Positions 22,801 to 37,000 of a DNA stretch of 64,000 nucleotides are shown here, one piece after another. Source of the stretch: Eurosta solidaginis. Its lineage: Eukaryota; Arthropoda; Insecta; Diptera; Tephritidae. Where the stretch lies: assembly GCF_040869045.1 (NCBI RefSeq), contig NW_027137038.1, positions 1 to 64,000 on the forward strand, given 5' to 3'. The notes under the pieces were generated by a model that did not search any database, was not told the DNA's origin, and saw nothing but the letters and a program-made list of their open reading frames with translations. The stretch's first letter is position 1. Every line of letters starts with the position of its first letter. A program made the position numbers and the translations under genes.

Positions 22801-25800
22801 CGAAAAGGCGTCCACCTATAGACCTAATGCCCACTCCCTCTTAAAATGCTCAGTAACACTTTTCGTTTGATACCCATATCGTACAAACATTCTAGAGTCA
22901 CCCCTGGCCCACCCTAATGGCGATATCTCGAAAAGGCGTCCACCTATAGACCTAATGCCCACTCCCTCTTAAAATGCTCAGTAACACCTTTCATTTGATT
23001 CCCATATCATACAAACACATTCTAGAGTCACCCCTGGCCCACCCTAATGGCGACATTTCGAAAAGGCGTCCACCTATAGACCTAATGCCCACTCCCTCTT
23101 AAAATGCTCAGTAACACTTTTCGTTTGATACCCATATCGTACAAACATTCTAGAGTCACCCCTGGCCCACCCTAATGGCGATATCTCGAAAAGGCGTCCA
23201 CCTATAGACCTAATGCCCACTCCCTCTTAAAATGCTCAGTAACACTTTTCGTTTGATACCCATATCGTACAAACATTCTAGAGTCACCCCTGGCCCACCC
23301 TAATGGCGATATCTCGAAAAGGCGTCCACCTATAGACCTAATGCCCACTCCCTCTTAAAATGCTCAGTAACACTTTTCGTTTGATACCCACATCGTACAA
23401 ACATTCTAGAGTCACCCCTGGCCCACCCTAATGGCGATATCTCGAAAAGGCGTCCACCTATAGACCTAATGCCCACTCCCTCTTAAAATGCTCAGTAACA
23501 CTTTTCGTTTGATACCCATATCGTACAAACATTCTAGAGTCACCCCTGGCCCACCCTAATGGCGATATCTTTAAAAGGCGTCCACTTATAGACCTAATGC
23601 TCACTCCCTCTTAAAATGCTCAGTAACACCTTTCGTTTGATACCCATATCGTACAAACATTCTAGAGTCACCCCTGGCACACCCTAATGGCGATATCTCG
23701 AAAGGGCGTCCACCTATAGACCTAATGCCCACTTCCTCTTAAAATGCTCAGTAACACCTTTCATTTGATACCCATATCGTACAAACACATTCTGGAGTCA
23801 CCCCTGGCCCACCCTAATGGCGATATCTCGAAAAGGCGTCCACCTATAGACCTAATGCCCACTCCCTCTTAAAATGCTCAGTAACACTTTTCGTTTGATA
23901 CCCATATCGTACAAACATTCTAGAGTCACCCCTGGCCCACCCTAATGGCGATATCTCGAAAAGGCGTCCACCTATAGACCTAATGCCCACTCCCTCTTAA
24001 AATGCTCAGAAACACCTTTCGTTTGATACCCATATCGTACAAACATTCTAGAGTCACCCTTGGTCCACCTTTATGGCGATATCTCGAAAAGGCGTCCACC
24101 TATAGACCTAATGCCCACTCCCTCTTAAAATGCTCAGTAACACCTTTCATTTGATTCCCATATCATACAAACACATTCTAGAGTCACCCCTGGCCCACCC
24201 TAATGGCGACATTTCGAAAAGGCGTCCACATATAGACCTAATGCCCACTCCCTCTTAAAATGCTCAGTAACACCTTTCGTTTGATACCCATATCGTACAA
24301 ACATTCTAGAGTCACCCCTGGCCCACCCTAATGGCGATATCTCGAAAGGGCGTCCACCTATAGACCTAATGCCCACTCCCTCTTAAAATGCTCAGTAACA
24401 CTTTTCGTTTGATACCCATATCGTACAAACATTCTAGAGTCACCCCTGGCCCACCCTAATGGCGATATCTCGAAAAGGCGTCCACCTATAGACCTAATGC
24501 CCACTCCCTCTTAAAATGCTCAGTAACACTTTTCGTTTGATACCCATATCGTACAAACATTCTAGAGTCACCCCTGGCCCACCCTAATGGCGATATCTCG
24601 AAAAGGCGTCCACCTATAGACCTAATGCCCACTCCCTCTTAAAATGCTCAGTAACACCTTTCATTTGATTCCCATATCGTACAAACATTCTAGAGTCACC
24701 CTTGGTCCACCTTTATGGCGATATCTCGAAAAGGCGTCCACCTATAGACCTAATGCCCACTCCCTCTTAAAATGCTCAGTAACACCTTTCATTTGATTCC
24801 CATATCATACAAACACATTCTAGAGTCACCCCTGGCCCACCCTAATGGCGACATTTCGAAAAGGCGTCCACCTATAGACCTAATGCCCACTCCCTCTTAA
24901 AATGCTCAGTAACACCTTTCGTTTGAAACCCATATCGTACAAACACATTCTAGAGTCACCCCTGGCTCACCCTAATGACGATATCTCTAAAAGGCGTCCA
25001 CCTGTAGACCTCATGCCCACTCCGACTTAAAATTCTCAGTAACACCTTTCGTTTGATACCCATATCGTACAAACATTCTAGAGTCACCCTTGGTCCACCT
25101 TTATGGCGATATCTCGAAAAGGCGTCCACCTATAGACCTAATGCCCACTCCCTCTTAAAATGCTCAGTAACACCTTTCATTTGATTCCCATATCATACAA
25201 ACACATTCTAGAGTCACCCCTGGCCCACCCTAATGGCGACATTTCGAAAAGGCGTCCACCTATAGACCTAATGCCCACTCCCTCTTAAAATGCTCAGTAA
25301 CACCTTTCATTTGATACCCATATCGTACAAACACATTCTGGAGTCACCCCTGGCCCACCCTAATGGCGACATTTCGAAAAGGCGTCCACCTATAGACCTA
25401 ATGCCCACTCCCTCTTAAAATGCTCAGTAACACTTTTCGTTTGATACCCATATCGTACAAACATTCTGGAGTCACCCCTGGCCCACCCTAATGGCGACAT
25501 TTCGAAAAGGCGTCCACCTATAGACCTAATGCCCACTCCCTCTTAAAATGCTCAGTAACACTTTTCGTTTGATACCCATATCGTACAAACATTCTAGAGT
25601 CACCCCTGGCCCACCCTAATGGCGATATCTCGAAAAGGCGTCCACCTATAGACCTCATGCCCACTCCCTCTTAAAATGCTCAGAAACACCTTTCGTTTGA
25701 TACCCATATCGTACAAACATTCTAGAGTCACCCTTGGTCCACCTTTATGGCGATATCTCGAAAAGGCGTCCACCTATAGAACTAAGGATTACTCCCTTTT

Positions 25801-26650
25801 AAAATACTCATTACCATCTTTCATTTGATACCCATATCATACAAACACATTCTAGAGTCACCCCTGGCCCACCCTAATGGCGACATTTCGAAAAGGCGTC
25901 CACCTATAGACCTAATGCCCACTCCCTCTTAAAATGCTCAGTAACACTTTTCGTTTGATACCCATATCGTACAAACATTCTAGAGTCACCCCTGGCCCAC
26001 CCTAATGGCGATATCTCGAAAAGGCGTCCACCTATAGACCTAATGCCCACTCCCTCTTAAAATGCTCAGTAACACCTTTCATTTGATTCCCATATCGTAC
26101 AAACACATTCTAGAAACACCCCTGGTCCACCTTTATGGCGATATCTCGAAACGGCGTCCACCTATGGAACTAAGGTTCACTCCTTTTCAAAATACTCATT
26201 AACAGCTTTCATTTGATACCCATATCGTACAAACATATTCTAGAGTCACCCCTGGTCCACCTTTATGGCGATTTCTCGAAAAGGCGTTCACCTATAGAAC
26301 TAAAGCCCATTCCCTTTTAAAATACTCATTACCACCTTTCATTTGATACCCATATCGTACAAACACATTCTAGAGTCACCCCTGGTCCACCTTAATGGGG
26401 ACATCTCGAAAAGGCGTCCACCGATAGACCTCAGGCCCACTCCCTCTTAAAATGCTCAGTAACACCTTTCATTTGATACCCATATCGTACAAACAAATTC
26501 TAGAGTCAGCCCTGGTCCACCTTTATGGCGATATCCCTAAATGGCGTCCATCCATAGAACTATGGCCTACTCTCTCTTAAAATACTCTATAATACCTTTC
26601 ATTTGATACACATGTCATACAACCACATTCCAGGGTTACCCCAGGTTCAT
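19811..26650 (+). repeat. Core tandem array, about 53 copies of a 128-130 bp repeat
   Basis: The unit includes AATGGCGATATCTCGAAAAG, CCTAATGCCCACTCCCTCTT, TTTGATACCCATATCGTACA and AGAGTCACCCCTGGCCCACC. Starts measured at AATGGCG are 19960, 20088, 20216 and 20346. The 2-bp length class is set by AAACATTC against AAACACATTC. The first unit (19811) and the last (near 26520-26640) are the most diverged; the centre is most uniform. A marker pair (TATCTTTAAAAGG followed by CTGGCACACC) appears at about 20088, 22148 and 23560. Confidence 0.95.
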
Positions 26651-26674
26651 TTTCCTTATTTTGTCTCCATAGCT

Positions 26675-26686
26675 CTCAACTGAGTA
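26675..26686 (-). repeat. 3' subterminal inverted repeat
   Basis: CTCAACTGAGTA, the exact inverse of the 5' copy. It lies 41 bases from the inferred 3' end. Confidence 0.85.
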
Positions 26687-26692
26687 TGTAAT

Positions 26693-26710
26693 GTTCGGTT
26701 ACACCCGAAC
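26693..26710 (+). repeat. 3' stem-loop of the Helentron-like element
   Basis: GTTCGG-TTACAC-CCGAAC, a perfect 6-bp stem followed by 17 bases to the inferred end. A hairpin here is the expected 3' termination signal of Helitron/Helentron elements. Confidence 0.8.
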
Positions 26711-28099
26711 TTAGCCTTCCTTACTTGTTTTTTTTTAATTTGCTTACCGGTCTAAAGGTTAGCATGCTTAAAATACGTAAGTCGTTTTGTTCAACAAATT
26801 TGAGTAGATAACTCAGCAGTTGTTTGCATCAGAGCGACAATTTTTGAGATAGTTATTAAAACTGTTTAAAGGTTGTCAAACGTTGTTTCTCGTTGTATAT
26901 CCTTTAATTCTAGAGTTAAATTGATAAATAACGTGTACGAATTTGTTTAGCGCATTTGTTTTGGTTACTCGACGTCTCCGTTCTCGTGTAGCCTACATAT
27001 TGCGTTTTTTTTTAATTTGCTTACCGGGCTAAAGGTTAGCATGCTTAAAATACGTAAGTCGTTTTGTTCAACAAATTTGAGTAGATAACTCATCAGTTGT
27101 TTCCATCAGAGCGTCAATTTTTGAGATAGTTATTAAAACTGTTTAAAGGTTGTCAAACGTTGTTTATCGTTGTATATCCTTTAATTCTAGAGTTAAATTG
27201 ATAAATAACGTGTACGAATTTGTTTAACGCATTTGTTTTGGTTACTCGACGTCTCCGTTCTCGTGTAGCCTACATATTGCGTTTTTTTTTTATTTGCTTA
27301 CCGGGCTAAAGGTTAGCATGCTTAAAATACGTAAGTCGTTTTGTTCAACAAATTTGAGTAGATAACTCAGCAGTTGTTGCATCAGAGCGACAATTTTTGA
27401 GATAGTTATTAAAACTGTTTAAAGGTTGTCAAACGATGTATATCCTTTAATTCTAGAGTTAAATTGATAAATAACGTGTACGAATTTGTTTAACGCATTT
27501 GTTTTGGTTACTCGACGTCTCCGTTCTCGTGTAGCCTACATATTGCGTTTTTTTTTAATTTGCATACCGGGCTAAAGGTTAGCATGTTTAAAATACGTAG
27601 GTCGTTTTGTTCAACAAATTTGAGTAGATAACTCAGCAGTTGTTTCCATCAGAGCGACAATTTTTGAGATAGTTATTAAAACTGTTTAAAGGTTGTCAAA
27701 CGTTGTTTCTCGTTGTATATCCTTTAATTCTAGAGTTAAATTGATAAATAACGTGTACGAATTTGTTTAACGCATTTGTTTTGGTTACTCGACGTCTCCG
27801 TTCTCGTGTAGCCTACATATTGCGTTTTTTTTTTTTTAATTTGCTTACCGGTCTAAAGGTTAGCATGCTTAAAATACGTAAGTCGTTGTGTTCAACAAAT
27901 TTGAGTAGATAACTCAGCAGTTGTTTGCATCAGAGCGACAATTTTTGAGATAGTTATTAAAACTGTTTAAAGGTTGTCAAAAGTTGTTTCTCGTTGTATA
28001 TCCTTTAATTCTAGAGTTAAATTGATAAATAACGTGTACGAATTTGTTTAACCCATTTGTTTTGGTTACTCGACGTCTCCTTTCTCGTGTAGCCTACAT

Positions 28100-31000
28100 A
28101 TTGCGTTTTTTTTTTAATTTGCTTACCGGGCTAAAGGTTAGCATGCTTAAAATACGTAAGTCGTTTTGTTCAACAAATTTAAGTAGATAACTCATCAGTT
28201 GTTTGCATCAGAGCGACAATTTTTGAGATAGTTATTAAAACTGTTTAAAGGTTGTCAAACGTTGTTTCTCGTTGTTAATCCTTTAATTCTAGAGTTAAAT
28301 TGATAAATAACGTGTACGAATTTGTTTAACGCATTTGTTTTGGTTACTCGACGTCTCCGTTCTCGTGTAGCCTACATATTGCGTTTTTTTTTTAATTTGC
28401 TTACCGGGCTAAAGGTTAGCATGCTTAAAATACGTAAGTCGTTTTGTTCAACAAATTTGAGTAGATAACTCAGCAGTTGTTTGCATCAGAGCGACAATTT
28501 TTGAGATAGTTATTAAAACTGTTTAAAGGTTGTCAAACGTTGTTTCTCATTGTATATCCTTTAATTCTAGAGTTAAATTGATAAACAACGTGTACGAATT
28601 TTTTTAACGCATTTGTTTTGGTTACTCGACGTCTCCGTTCTCGTGTAGCTTACATATTGCGTTTTTTTTTAATTTGTTTACCGGGCTAAAGGTTAGCATG
28701 CTTAAAATACGTAAGTCGTTTTGTTCAACAAATTTAAGTAGATAACTCATCAGTTGTTTGCATCAGAGCGACAATTTTTGAGATAGTTATTAAAACTGTT
28801 TAAAGGTTGTCAAACGTTGTTTCTCGTTGTATATCCTTTAATTCTAAAGTTAAATTTATAAATAACGTGTACGAATTTGTTTAACGCATTTGTTTTGGTT
28901 ACTCGACGTCTCCGTTCTCGTGTAGCCTACATATTGCGTTTTTTTTTTAATTTGCTTACCGGGCTAAAGGTTAGCATGTTTGAAATACGTAAGTCGTTTT
29001 GTTCAACAAATTTGAGTAGATAACTCAGCAGTTGTTTGCATCAGAGCGACAATTTTTGAGATAGTTATTAAAACTGTTTAAAGGTTGTCAGACGTTGTTT
29101 CTCGAGTTAAATTGATAAATAACGTGTACGAATTTGTTTAACGCATTTGTTTTGGTTACTCGACGTCTCCGTTCTCGTGTATCCTACATATTGCGTTTTT
29201 TTTTTTAATTTGCTTACCGGGCTAAAGGTTAGCATGCTTAAAATACGTAAGTCGTTTTGTTCAACAAATTTAAGTAGACAACTCATCAGTTGTTTGCATC
29301 AGAGCGACAATTTTTGAGATAGTTATTAAAACTGTTTAAAGGTTGTCAAACGTTTTTTCTCGTTGTATATCCTTTAATTCTAGAGTTAAATTGATAAATA
29401 ACGTGTACGAATTTGTTTAACGCATTTGTTTTGGTTACTCGACGTCTCCGTTCTCGTGTAGCCTACATATTGCGTTTTTTTTTTAATTTGCTTACCGGGC
29501 TAAAGGTTAGCATGCTTAAAATACGTAAGTCGTTTTGTTCAACAAATTTGAGTAGATAACTCAGCAGTTGTTTGCATCAGAGCGACAATTTTTGAGATAG
29601 TTATGAAAACTGTTTAAAGGTTGTCAAACGTTGTTTCTCGTTGTATATCCTTTAATTCTAGAGTTAAATTGATAAATAACGTGTACGAATTTGTTTAACG
29701 CATTTGTTTTGGTTACTCGACGTCTCCGGTCCCATGTACCGGGCTAAAGGTTAGCATGCTTAAAATACGTAAGTCGTTTTGTTCAACAAATTTGAATAGA
29801 TAACTCAGCAGTTGTTTGCATCAGAGCGACAATTTTTGAGATAGTTATTAAAACTGTTTAAAGGTTGTCAAACGTTGTTTCTCGTTGTATATCCTTTAAT
29901 TCTAGAGTTAAATTGATAAATAACGTGTACGAATTTGTTTAACGCATTTGTTTTGGTTACTCGACGTCTCCGTTCTCGTGTAGCCTACATATTGCTTTTT
30001 TTTTTAATTTGCTTACCGGGCTAAAGGTTAGCATGCTTAAAATACGTAAGTCGTTTTGTTCAACAAATTTAAGTAGATAACTCATCAGTTGCTTGCATCA
30101 GAGCGACAATTTTTGAGATAGTTATTAAAACTGTTTAAAGGTTGTCAAACGTTGTTTCTCGTTGTATATCCTTTAATTCTAATGTTAAATTGATAAATAA
30201 CGTGTACGAATTTGTTTAACGCATTTGTTTTGGTTACTCAACGTCTCCGTTCTCGTGTAGCCTACATATTGCGTTTTTTTAATTTGCTTACCGGGCTAAA
30301 GGTTAGCATGCTTAAAATACGTAAGTCGTTTTGTTCAACAAATTTGAGTAGATAACTCAGCAGTTGTTTCCATCAGAGCGACAATTTTTGAGATAGTTAT
30401 TAAAACTGTTTAAAGGTTGTCAAACGTTGTTTCTCGTTGTATATCCTTTAATTCTAGAGTTAAATTGATAAATAACGTGTACGAATTTGTTTAACGCATT
30501 TGTTTTGGTTACTCGACGTCTCCGTTCTCGTGTAGCCTACATATTGCGTTTTTTTTTTAATTTGCTTACCGGGCTAAAGGTTAGCATGCTTAAAATACGT
30601 AAGTCGTTTTGTTCAACAAATTTAAGTAGATAACTCATCAGTTGTTTGCATCAGAGCGACAATTTTTGAGATAGTTATTAAAACTGTTTAAAGGTTGTCA
30701 AACGTTGTTTCTCGTTGTATATCCTTTAATTCTATAGTTAAATTGATAAATAACGTGTTCGAATTTGTTTAACGCATTTGTTTTGGTTACTCGACGTCTC
30801 CGTTCTCGTGTAGCCTACATATTGCGTTTTTTTTTTTAATTTGCTTACCGGGCTAAAGGTTAGCATGCTTAAAATACGTAAGTCGTTTTGTTCAACAAAT
30901 TTAAGTAGACAACTCATCAGTTGTTTGCATCAGAGCGACAATTTTTGAGATAGTTATTAAAACTGTTTAAAGGTTGTCAAACGTTGTTTCTCGTTGTATA

Positions 31001-34000
31001 TCCTTTAATTCTAGAGTTAAGTTGATAAATAACGTGTACGAATTTGTTTAACGCATTTGTTTTGGTTACTCGACGTCTCCGTTCTCGTGTAGCCTACATA
31101 TTGCGTTTTTTTTTTAATTTGCTTACCGGGCTAAAGGTTAGCATGCTTAAAATACGTAAGTCGTTTTGTTCAACAAATTTGAGTAGATAACTCAGCAGTT
31201 GTTTGCATCAGAGCGACAATTTTTGAGATAGTTATGAAAACTGTTTAAAGGTTGTCAAACGTTGTTTCTCGTTGTATATCCTTTAATTCTAGAGTTAAAT
31301 TGATAAATAACGTGTACGAATTTGTTTAACGCATTTGTTTTGGTTACTCGACGTCTCCGGTCCCATGTACCGGGCTAAAGGTTAGCATGCTTAAAATACG
31401 TAAGTCGTTTTGTTCAACAAATTTGAGTAGATAACTCAGCAGTTGTTTGCATCAGAGCGACAATTTTTGAGATAGTTATGAAAACTGTTTAAAGGTTGTC
31501 AAACGTTGTTTCTCGTTGTATATCCTTTAATTCTAGAGTTAAATTGATAAATAACGTGTACGAATTTGTTTAACGCATTTGTTTTGGTTACTCGACGTCT
31601 CCGTTCTCGTGTAGCCTACATATTGCGTTTTTTTTTTAATTTGCTTACCGGGCTAAAGGTTAGCATGCTTAAAATACGTAAGTCGTTTTGTTCAACAAAT
31701 TTAAGTAGATAACTCATCAGTTGTTTGCATCAGAGCGACAATTTTTGAGATAGTTATTAAAACTGTTTAAAGGTTGTCAAACGTTGTTTCTCGTTGTATA
31801 TCCTTTAATTCTAGAGTTAAATTGATAAATAACGTGTACGAATTTGTTTAACGCATTTGTTTTGGTTACTCGACGTCTCCGTTCTCGTGTAGCCTACATA
31901 TTGCTTTTTTTTTTAATTTGCTTACCGGGCTAAAGGTTAGCATGCTTAAAATACGTAAGTCGTTTTGTTCAACAAATTTAAGTAGATAACTCATCAGTTG
32001 CTTGCATCAGGGCGACAATTTTTGAGATAGTTATTAAAACTGTTTAAAGGTTGTCAAACGTTGTTTCTCGTTGTATATCCTTTAATTCTAATGTTAAATT
32101 GATAAATAACGTGTACGAATTTGTTTAACGCATTTGTTTTGGTTACTCAACGTCTCCGTTCTCGTGTAGCCTACATATTGCGTTTTTTTAATTTGCTTAC
32201 CGGGCTAAAGGTTAGCATGCTTAAAATACGTAAGTCGTTTTGTTCAACAAATTTGAGTAGATAACTCAGCAGTTGTTTCCATCAGAGCGACAATTTTTGA
32301 GATAGTTATTAAAACTGTTTAAAGGTTGTCAAACGTTGTTTCTCGTTGTATATCCTTTAATTCTAGAGTTAAATTGATAAATAACGTGTACGAATTTGTT
32401 TAACGCATTTGTTTTGGTTACTCGACGTCTCCGTTCTCGTGTAGCCTACATATTGCGTTTTTTTTTTAATTTGCTTACCGGGCTAAAGGTTAGCATGCTT
32501 AAAATACGTAAGTCGTTTTGTTCAACAAATTTAAGTAGATAACTCATCAGTTGTTTGCATCAGAGCGACAATTTTTGAGATAGTTATTAAAACTGTTTAA
32601 AGGTTGTCAAACGTTGTTTCTCGTTGTATATCCTTTAATTCTATAGTTAAATTGATAAATAACGTGTACGAATTTGTTTAACGCATTTGTTTTGGTTACT
32701 CGACGTCTCCGTTCTCGTGTAGCCTACATATTGCGTTTTTTTTTTTAATTTGCTTACCGGGCTAAAGGTTAGCATGCTTAAAATACGTAAGTCGTTTTGT
32801 TCAACAAATTTAAGTAGACAACTCATCAGTTGTTTGCATCAGAGCGACAATTTTTGAGATAGTTATTAAAACTGTTTAAAGGTTGTCAAACGTTGTTTCT
32901 CGTTGTATATCCTTTAACTCTAGAGTTAAATTGATAAATAACGTGTACGAATTTGTTTAACGCATTTGTTTTGGTTACTCGACGTCTCCGTTCTCGTGTA
33001 GCCTACATATTGCGTTTTTTTTTTAATTTGCTTACCGGGCTAAAGGTTAGCATGCTTAAAATACGTAAGTCGTTTTGTTCAACAAATTTGAGTAGATAAC
33101 TCAGCAGTTGTTTGCATCAGAGCGACAATTTTTGAGATAGTTATGAAAACTGTTTAAAGGTTGTCAAACGTTGTTTCTCGTTGTATATCCTTTAATTCTA
33201 GAGTTAAATTGATAAATAACGTGTACGAATTTGTTTAACGCATTTGTTTTGGTTACTCGACGTCTCCGGTCCCATGTACCGGGCTAAAGGTTAGCATGCT
33301 TAAAATATCTAAGTCGTTTTGTTCAACAAATTTGAGTAGATAACTCAGCAGTTGTTTGCATCAGAGCGACAATTTTTGAGATAGTTATGAAAACTGTTTA
33401 AAGGTTGTCAAACGTTGTTTCTCGTTGTATATCCTTTAATTCTAGAGTTAAATTGATAAATAACGTGTACGAATTTGTTTAACGCATTTGTTTTGGTTAC
33501 TCGACGTCTCCGTTCTCGTGTAGACTACATATTGCGTTTTTTTTTTAATTTGCTTACCGGGCTAAAGGTTAGCATGCTTAAAATACGTAAGTCGTTTTGT
33601 TCAACAAATTTAAGTAGATAACTCATCAGTTGTTTGCATCAGAGCGACAATTTTTGAGATAGTTATTAAAACTGTTTAAAGGTTGTCAAACGTTGTTTCT
33701 CGTTGTTAATCCTTTAATTCTAGAGTTAAATTGATAAATAACGTGTACGAATTTGTTTAACGCATTTGTTTTGGTTACTCGACGTCTCCGTTCTCGTGTA
33801 GCCTACATATTGCGTTTTTTTTTTAATTTGCTTACCGGGCTAAAGGTTAGCATGCTTAAAATACGTAAGTCGTTTTGTTCAACAAATTTAAGTAGATAAC
33901 TCATCAGTTGTTTGCATCAGAGCGACAATTTTTGAGATAGTTATTAAAACTGTTTAAAGGTTGTCAAACGTTGTTTCTCGTTGTTAATCCTTTAATTCTA

Positions 34001-37000
34001 GAGTTAAATTGATAAATAACGTGTACGAATTTGTTTAACGCATTTGTTTTGGTTACTCGACGTCTCCGTTCTCGTGTAGCCTACATATTGCGTTTTTTTT
34101 TTTAATTTGCTTACCGGGCTAAAGGTTAGCATGCTTAAAATACGTAAGTCGTTTTGTTCAACAAATTTGAGTAGATAACTCAGCAGTTGTTTGCATCAGA
34201 GCGACAATTTTTGAGATAGTTATTAAAATTGTTTAAAGGTTGTCAAACGTTGTTTCTCATTGTATATCCTTTAATTCTAGAGTTAAATTGATAAACAACG
34301 TGTACGAATTTTTTTAACGCATTTGTTTTGGTTACTCGACGTCTCCGTTCTCGTGTAGCTTACATATTGCGTTTTTTTTTAATTTGTTTACCGGGCTAAA
34401 GGTTAGCATGCTTAAAATACGTAAGTCGTTTTGTTCAACAAATTTAAGTAGATAACTCATCAGTTGTTTGCATCAGAGCGACAATTTTTGAGATAGTTAT
34501 TAAAACTGTTTAAAGGTTGTCAAACGTTGTTTCTCGTTGTATATCCTTTAATTCTAAAGTTAAATTTATAAATAACGTGTACGAATTTGTTTAACGCATT
34601 TGTTTTGGTTACTCGACGTCTCCGTTCTCGTGTAGCCTACATATTGCGTTTTTTTTTTAATTTGCTTACCGGGCTAAAGGTTAGCATGTTTGAAATACGT
34701 AAGTCGTTTTGTTCAACAAATTTGAGTAGATAACTCAGCAGTTGTTTGCATCAGAGCGACAATTTTTGAGATAGTTATTAAAACTGTTTAAAGGTTGTCA
34801 GACGTTGTTTCTCGAGTTAAATTGATAAATAACGTGTACGAATTTGTTTAACGCATTTGTTTTGGTTACTCGACGTCTCCGTTCTCGTGTAGCCTACATA
34901 TTGCGTTTTTTTTTTTAATTTGCTTACCGGGCTAAAGGTTAGCATGCTTAAAATACGTAAGTCGTTTTGTTCAACAAATTTAAGTAGACAACTCATCAGT
35001 TGTTTGCATCAGAGCGACAATTTTTGAGATAGTTATTAAAACTGTTTAAAGGTTGTCAAACGTTTTTTCTCGTTGTATATCCTTTAATTCTAGAGTTAAA
35101 TTGATAAATAACGTGTACGAATTTGTTTAACGCATTTGTTTTGGTTACTCGACGTCTCCGTTCTCGTGTAGCCTACAAATTGCGTTTTTTTTTTAATTTG
35201 CTTACCGGGCTAAAGGTTAGCATGCTTAAAATACGTAAGTCGTTTTGTTCAACAAATTTGAGTAGATAACTCAGCAGTTGTTTGCATCAGAGCGACAATT
35301 TTTGAGATAGTTATGAAAACTGTTTAAAGGTTGTCAAACGTTGTTTCTCGTTGTATATCCTTTAATTCTAGAGTTAAATTGATAAATAACGTGTACGAAT
35401 TTGTTTAACGCATTTGTTTTGGTTACTCGACGTCTCCGGTCCCATGTACCGGGCTAAAGGTTAGCATGCTTTAAATACGTAAGTCGTTTTGTTCAACAAA
35501 TTTGAGTAGATAACTCAGCAGTTGTTTGCATCAGAGCGACAATTTTTGAGATAGTTATTAAAACTGTTTAAAGGTTGTCAAACGTTGTTTCTCGTTGTAT
35601 ATCCTTTAATTCTAGAGTTAAATTGATAAATAACGTGTACGAATTTGTTTAACGCATTTGTTTTGGTTACTCGACGTCTCCGTTCTCGTGTAGCCTACAT
35701 ATTGCTTTTTTTTTTAATTTGCTTACCGGGCTAAAGGTTAGCATGCTTAAAATACGTAAGTCGTTTTGTTCAACAAATTTAAGTAGATAACTCATCAGTT
35801 GCTTGCATCAGAGCGACAATTTTTGAGATAGTTATTAAAACTGTTTAAAGGTTGTCAAACGTTGTTTCTCGTTGTATATCCTTTAATTCTAATGTTAAAT
35901 TGATAAATAACGTGTACGAATTTGTTTAACGCATTTGTTTTGGTTACTCAACGTCTCCGTTCTCGTGTAGCCTACATATTGCGTTTTTTTAATTTGCTTA
36001 CCGGGCTAAAGGTTAGCATGCTTAAAATACGTAAGTCGTTTTGTTCAACAAATTTGAGTAGATAACTCAGCAGTTGTTTCCATCAGAGCGACAATTTTTG
36101 AGATAGTTATTAAAACTGTTTAAAGGTTGTCAAACGTTGTTTCTCGTTGTATATCCTTTAATTCTAGAGTTAAATTGATAAATAACGTGTACGAATTTGT
36201 TTAACGCATTTGTTTTGGTTACTCGACGTCTCCGTTCTCGTGTAGCCTACATATTGCGTTTTTTTTTTAATTTGCTTACCGGGCTAAAGGTTAGCATGCT
36301 TAAAATACGTAAGTCGTTTTGTTCAACAAATTTAAGTAGATAACTCATCAGTTGTTTGCATCAGAGCGACAATTTTTGAGATAGTTATTAAAACTGTTTA
36401 AAGGTTGTCAAACGTTGTTTCTCGTTGTATATCCTTTAATTCTATAGTTAAATTGATAAATAACGTGTACGAATTTGTTTAACGCATTTGTTTTGGTTAC
36501 TCGACGTCTCCGTTCTCGTGTAGCCTACATATTGCGTTTTTTTTTTTAATTTGCTTACCGGGCTAAAGGTTAGCATGCTTAAAATACGTAAGTCGTTTTG
36601 TTCAACAAATTTAAGTAGACAACTCATCAGTTGTTTGCATCAGAGCGACAATTTTTGAGATAGTTATTAAAACTGTTTAAAGGTTGTCAAACGTTGTTTC
36701 TCGTTGTATATCCTTTAATTCTAGAGTTAAATTGATAAATAACGTGTACGAATTTGTTTAACGCATTTGTTTTGGTTACTCGACGTCTCCGTTCTCGTGT
36801 AGCCTACATATTGCGTTTTTTTTTTAATTTGCTTACCGGGCTAAAGGTTAGCATGCTTAAAATACGTAAGTCGTTTTGTTCAACAAATTTGAGTAGATAA
36901 CTCAGCAGTTGTTTGCATCAGAGCGACAATTTTTGAGATAGTTATGAAAACTGTTTAAAGGTTGTCAAACGTTGTTTCTCGTTGTATATCCTTTAATTCT

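Larger units (their letters stand above)
18485..26727 (+). mobile_element. DINE-1-like Helentron-associated non-autonomous element (8.2 kb)
   Basis: What is seen: 12-bp subterminal inverted repeats (TACTCAGTTGAG at 18486-18497, its complement at 26675-26686), a (GTCC)5 tract at 18626, a core of tandem repeats, a short stem-loop just inside the 3' end (26693-26710), and insertion in a T-run without an evident target duplication. What is known: DINE-1/HINE elements of Drosophila and relatives have this order (5' subterminal repeat, GTCY microsatellite, tandem core, 3' subterminal repeat, stem-loop) and insert between T residues, mobilised by Helentron Rep-helicase. No Rep/helicase gene is present, so movement would need a helper. 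Such elements are normally far shorter; here core expansion accounts for most of the length. Family assignment is inference from architecture. Confidence 0.75.
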
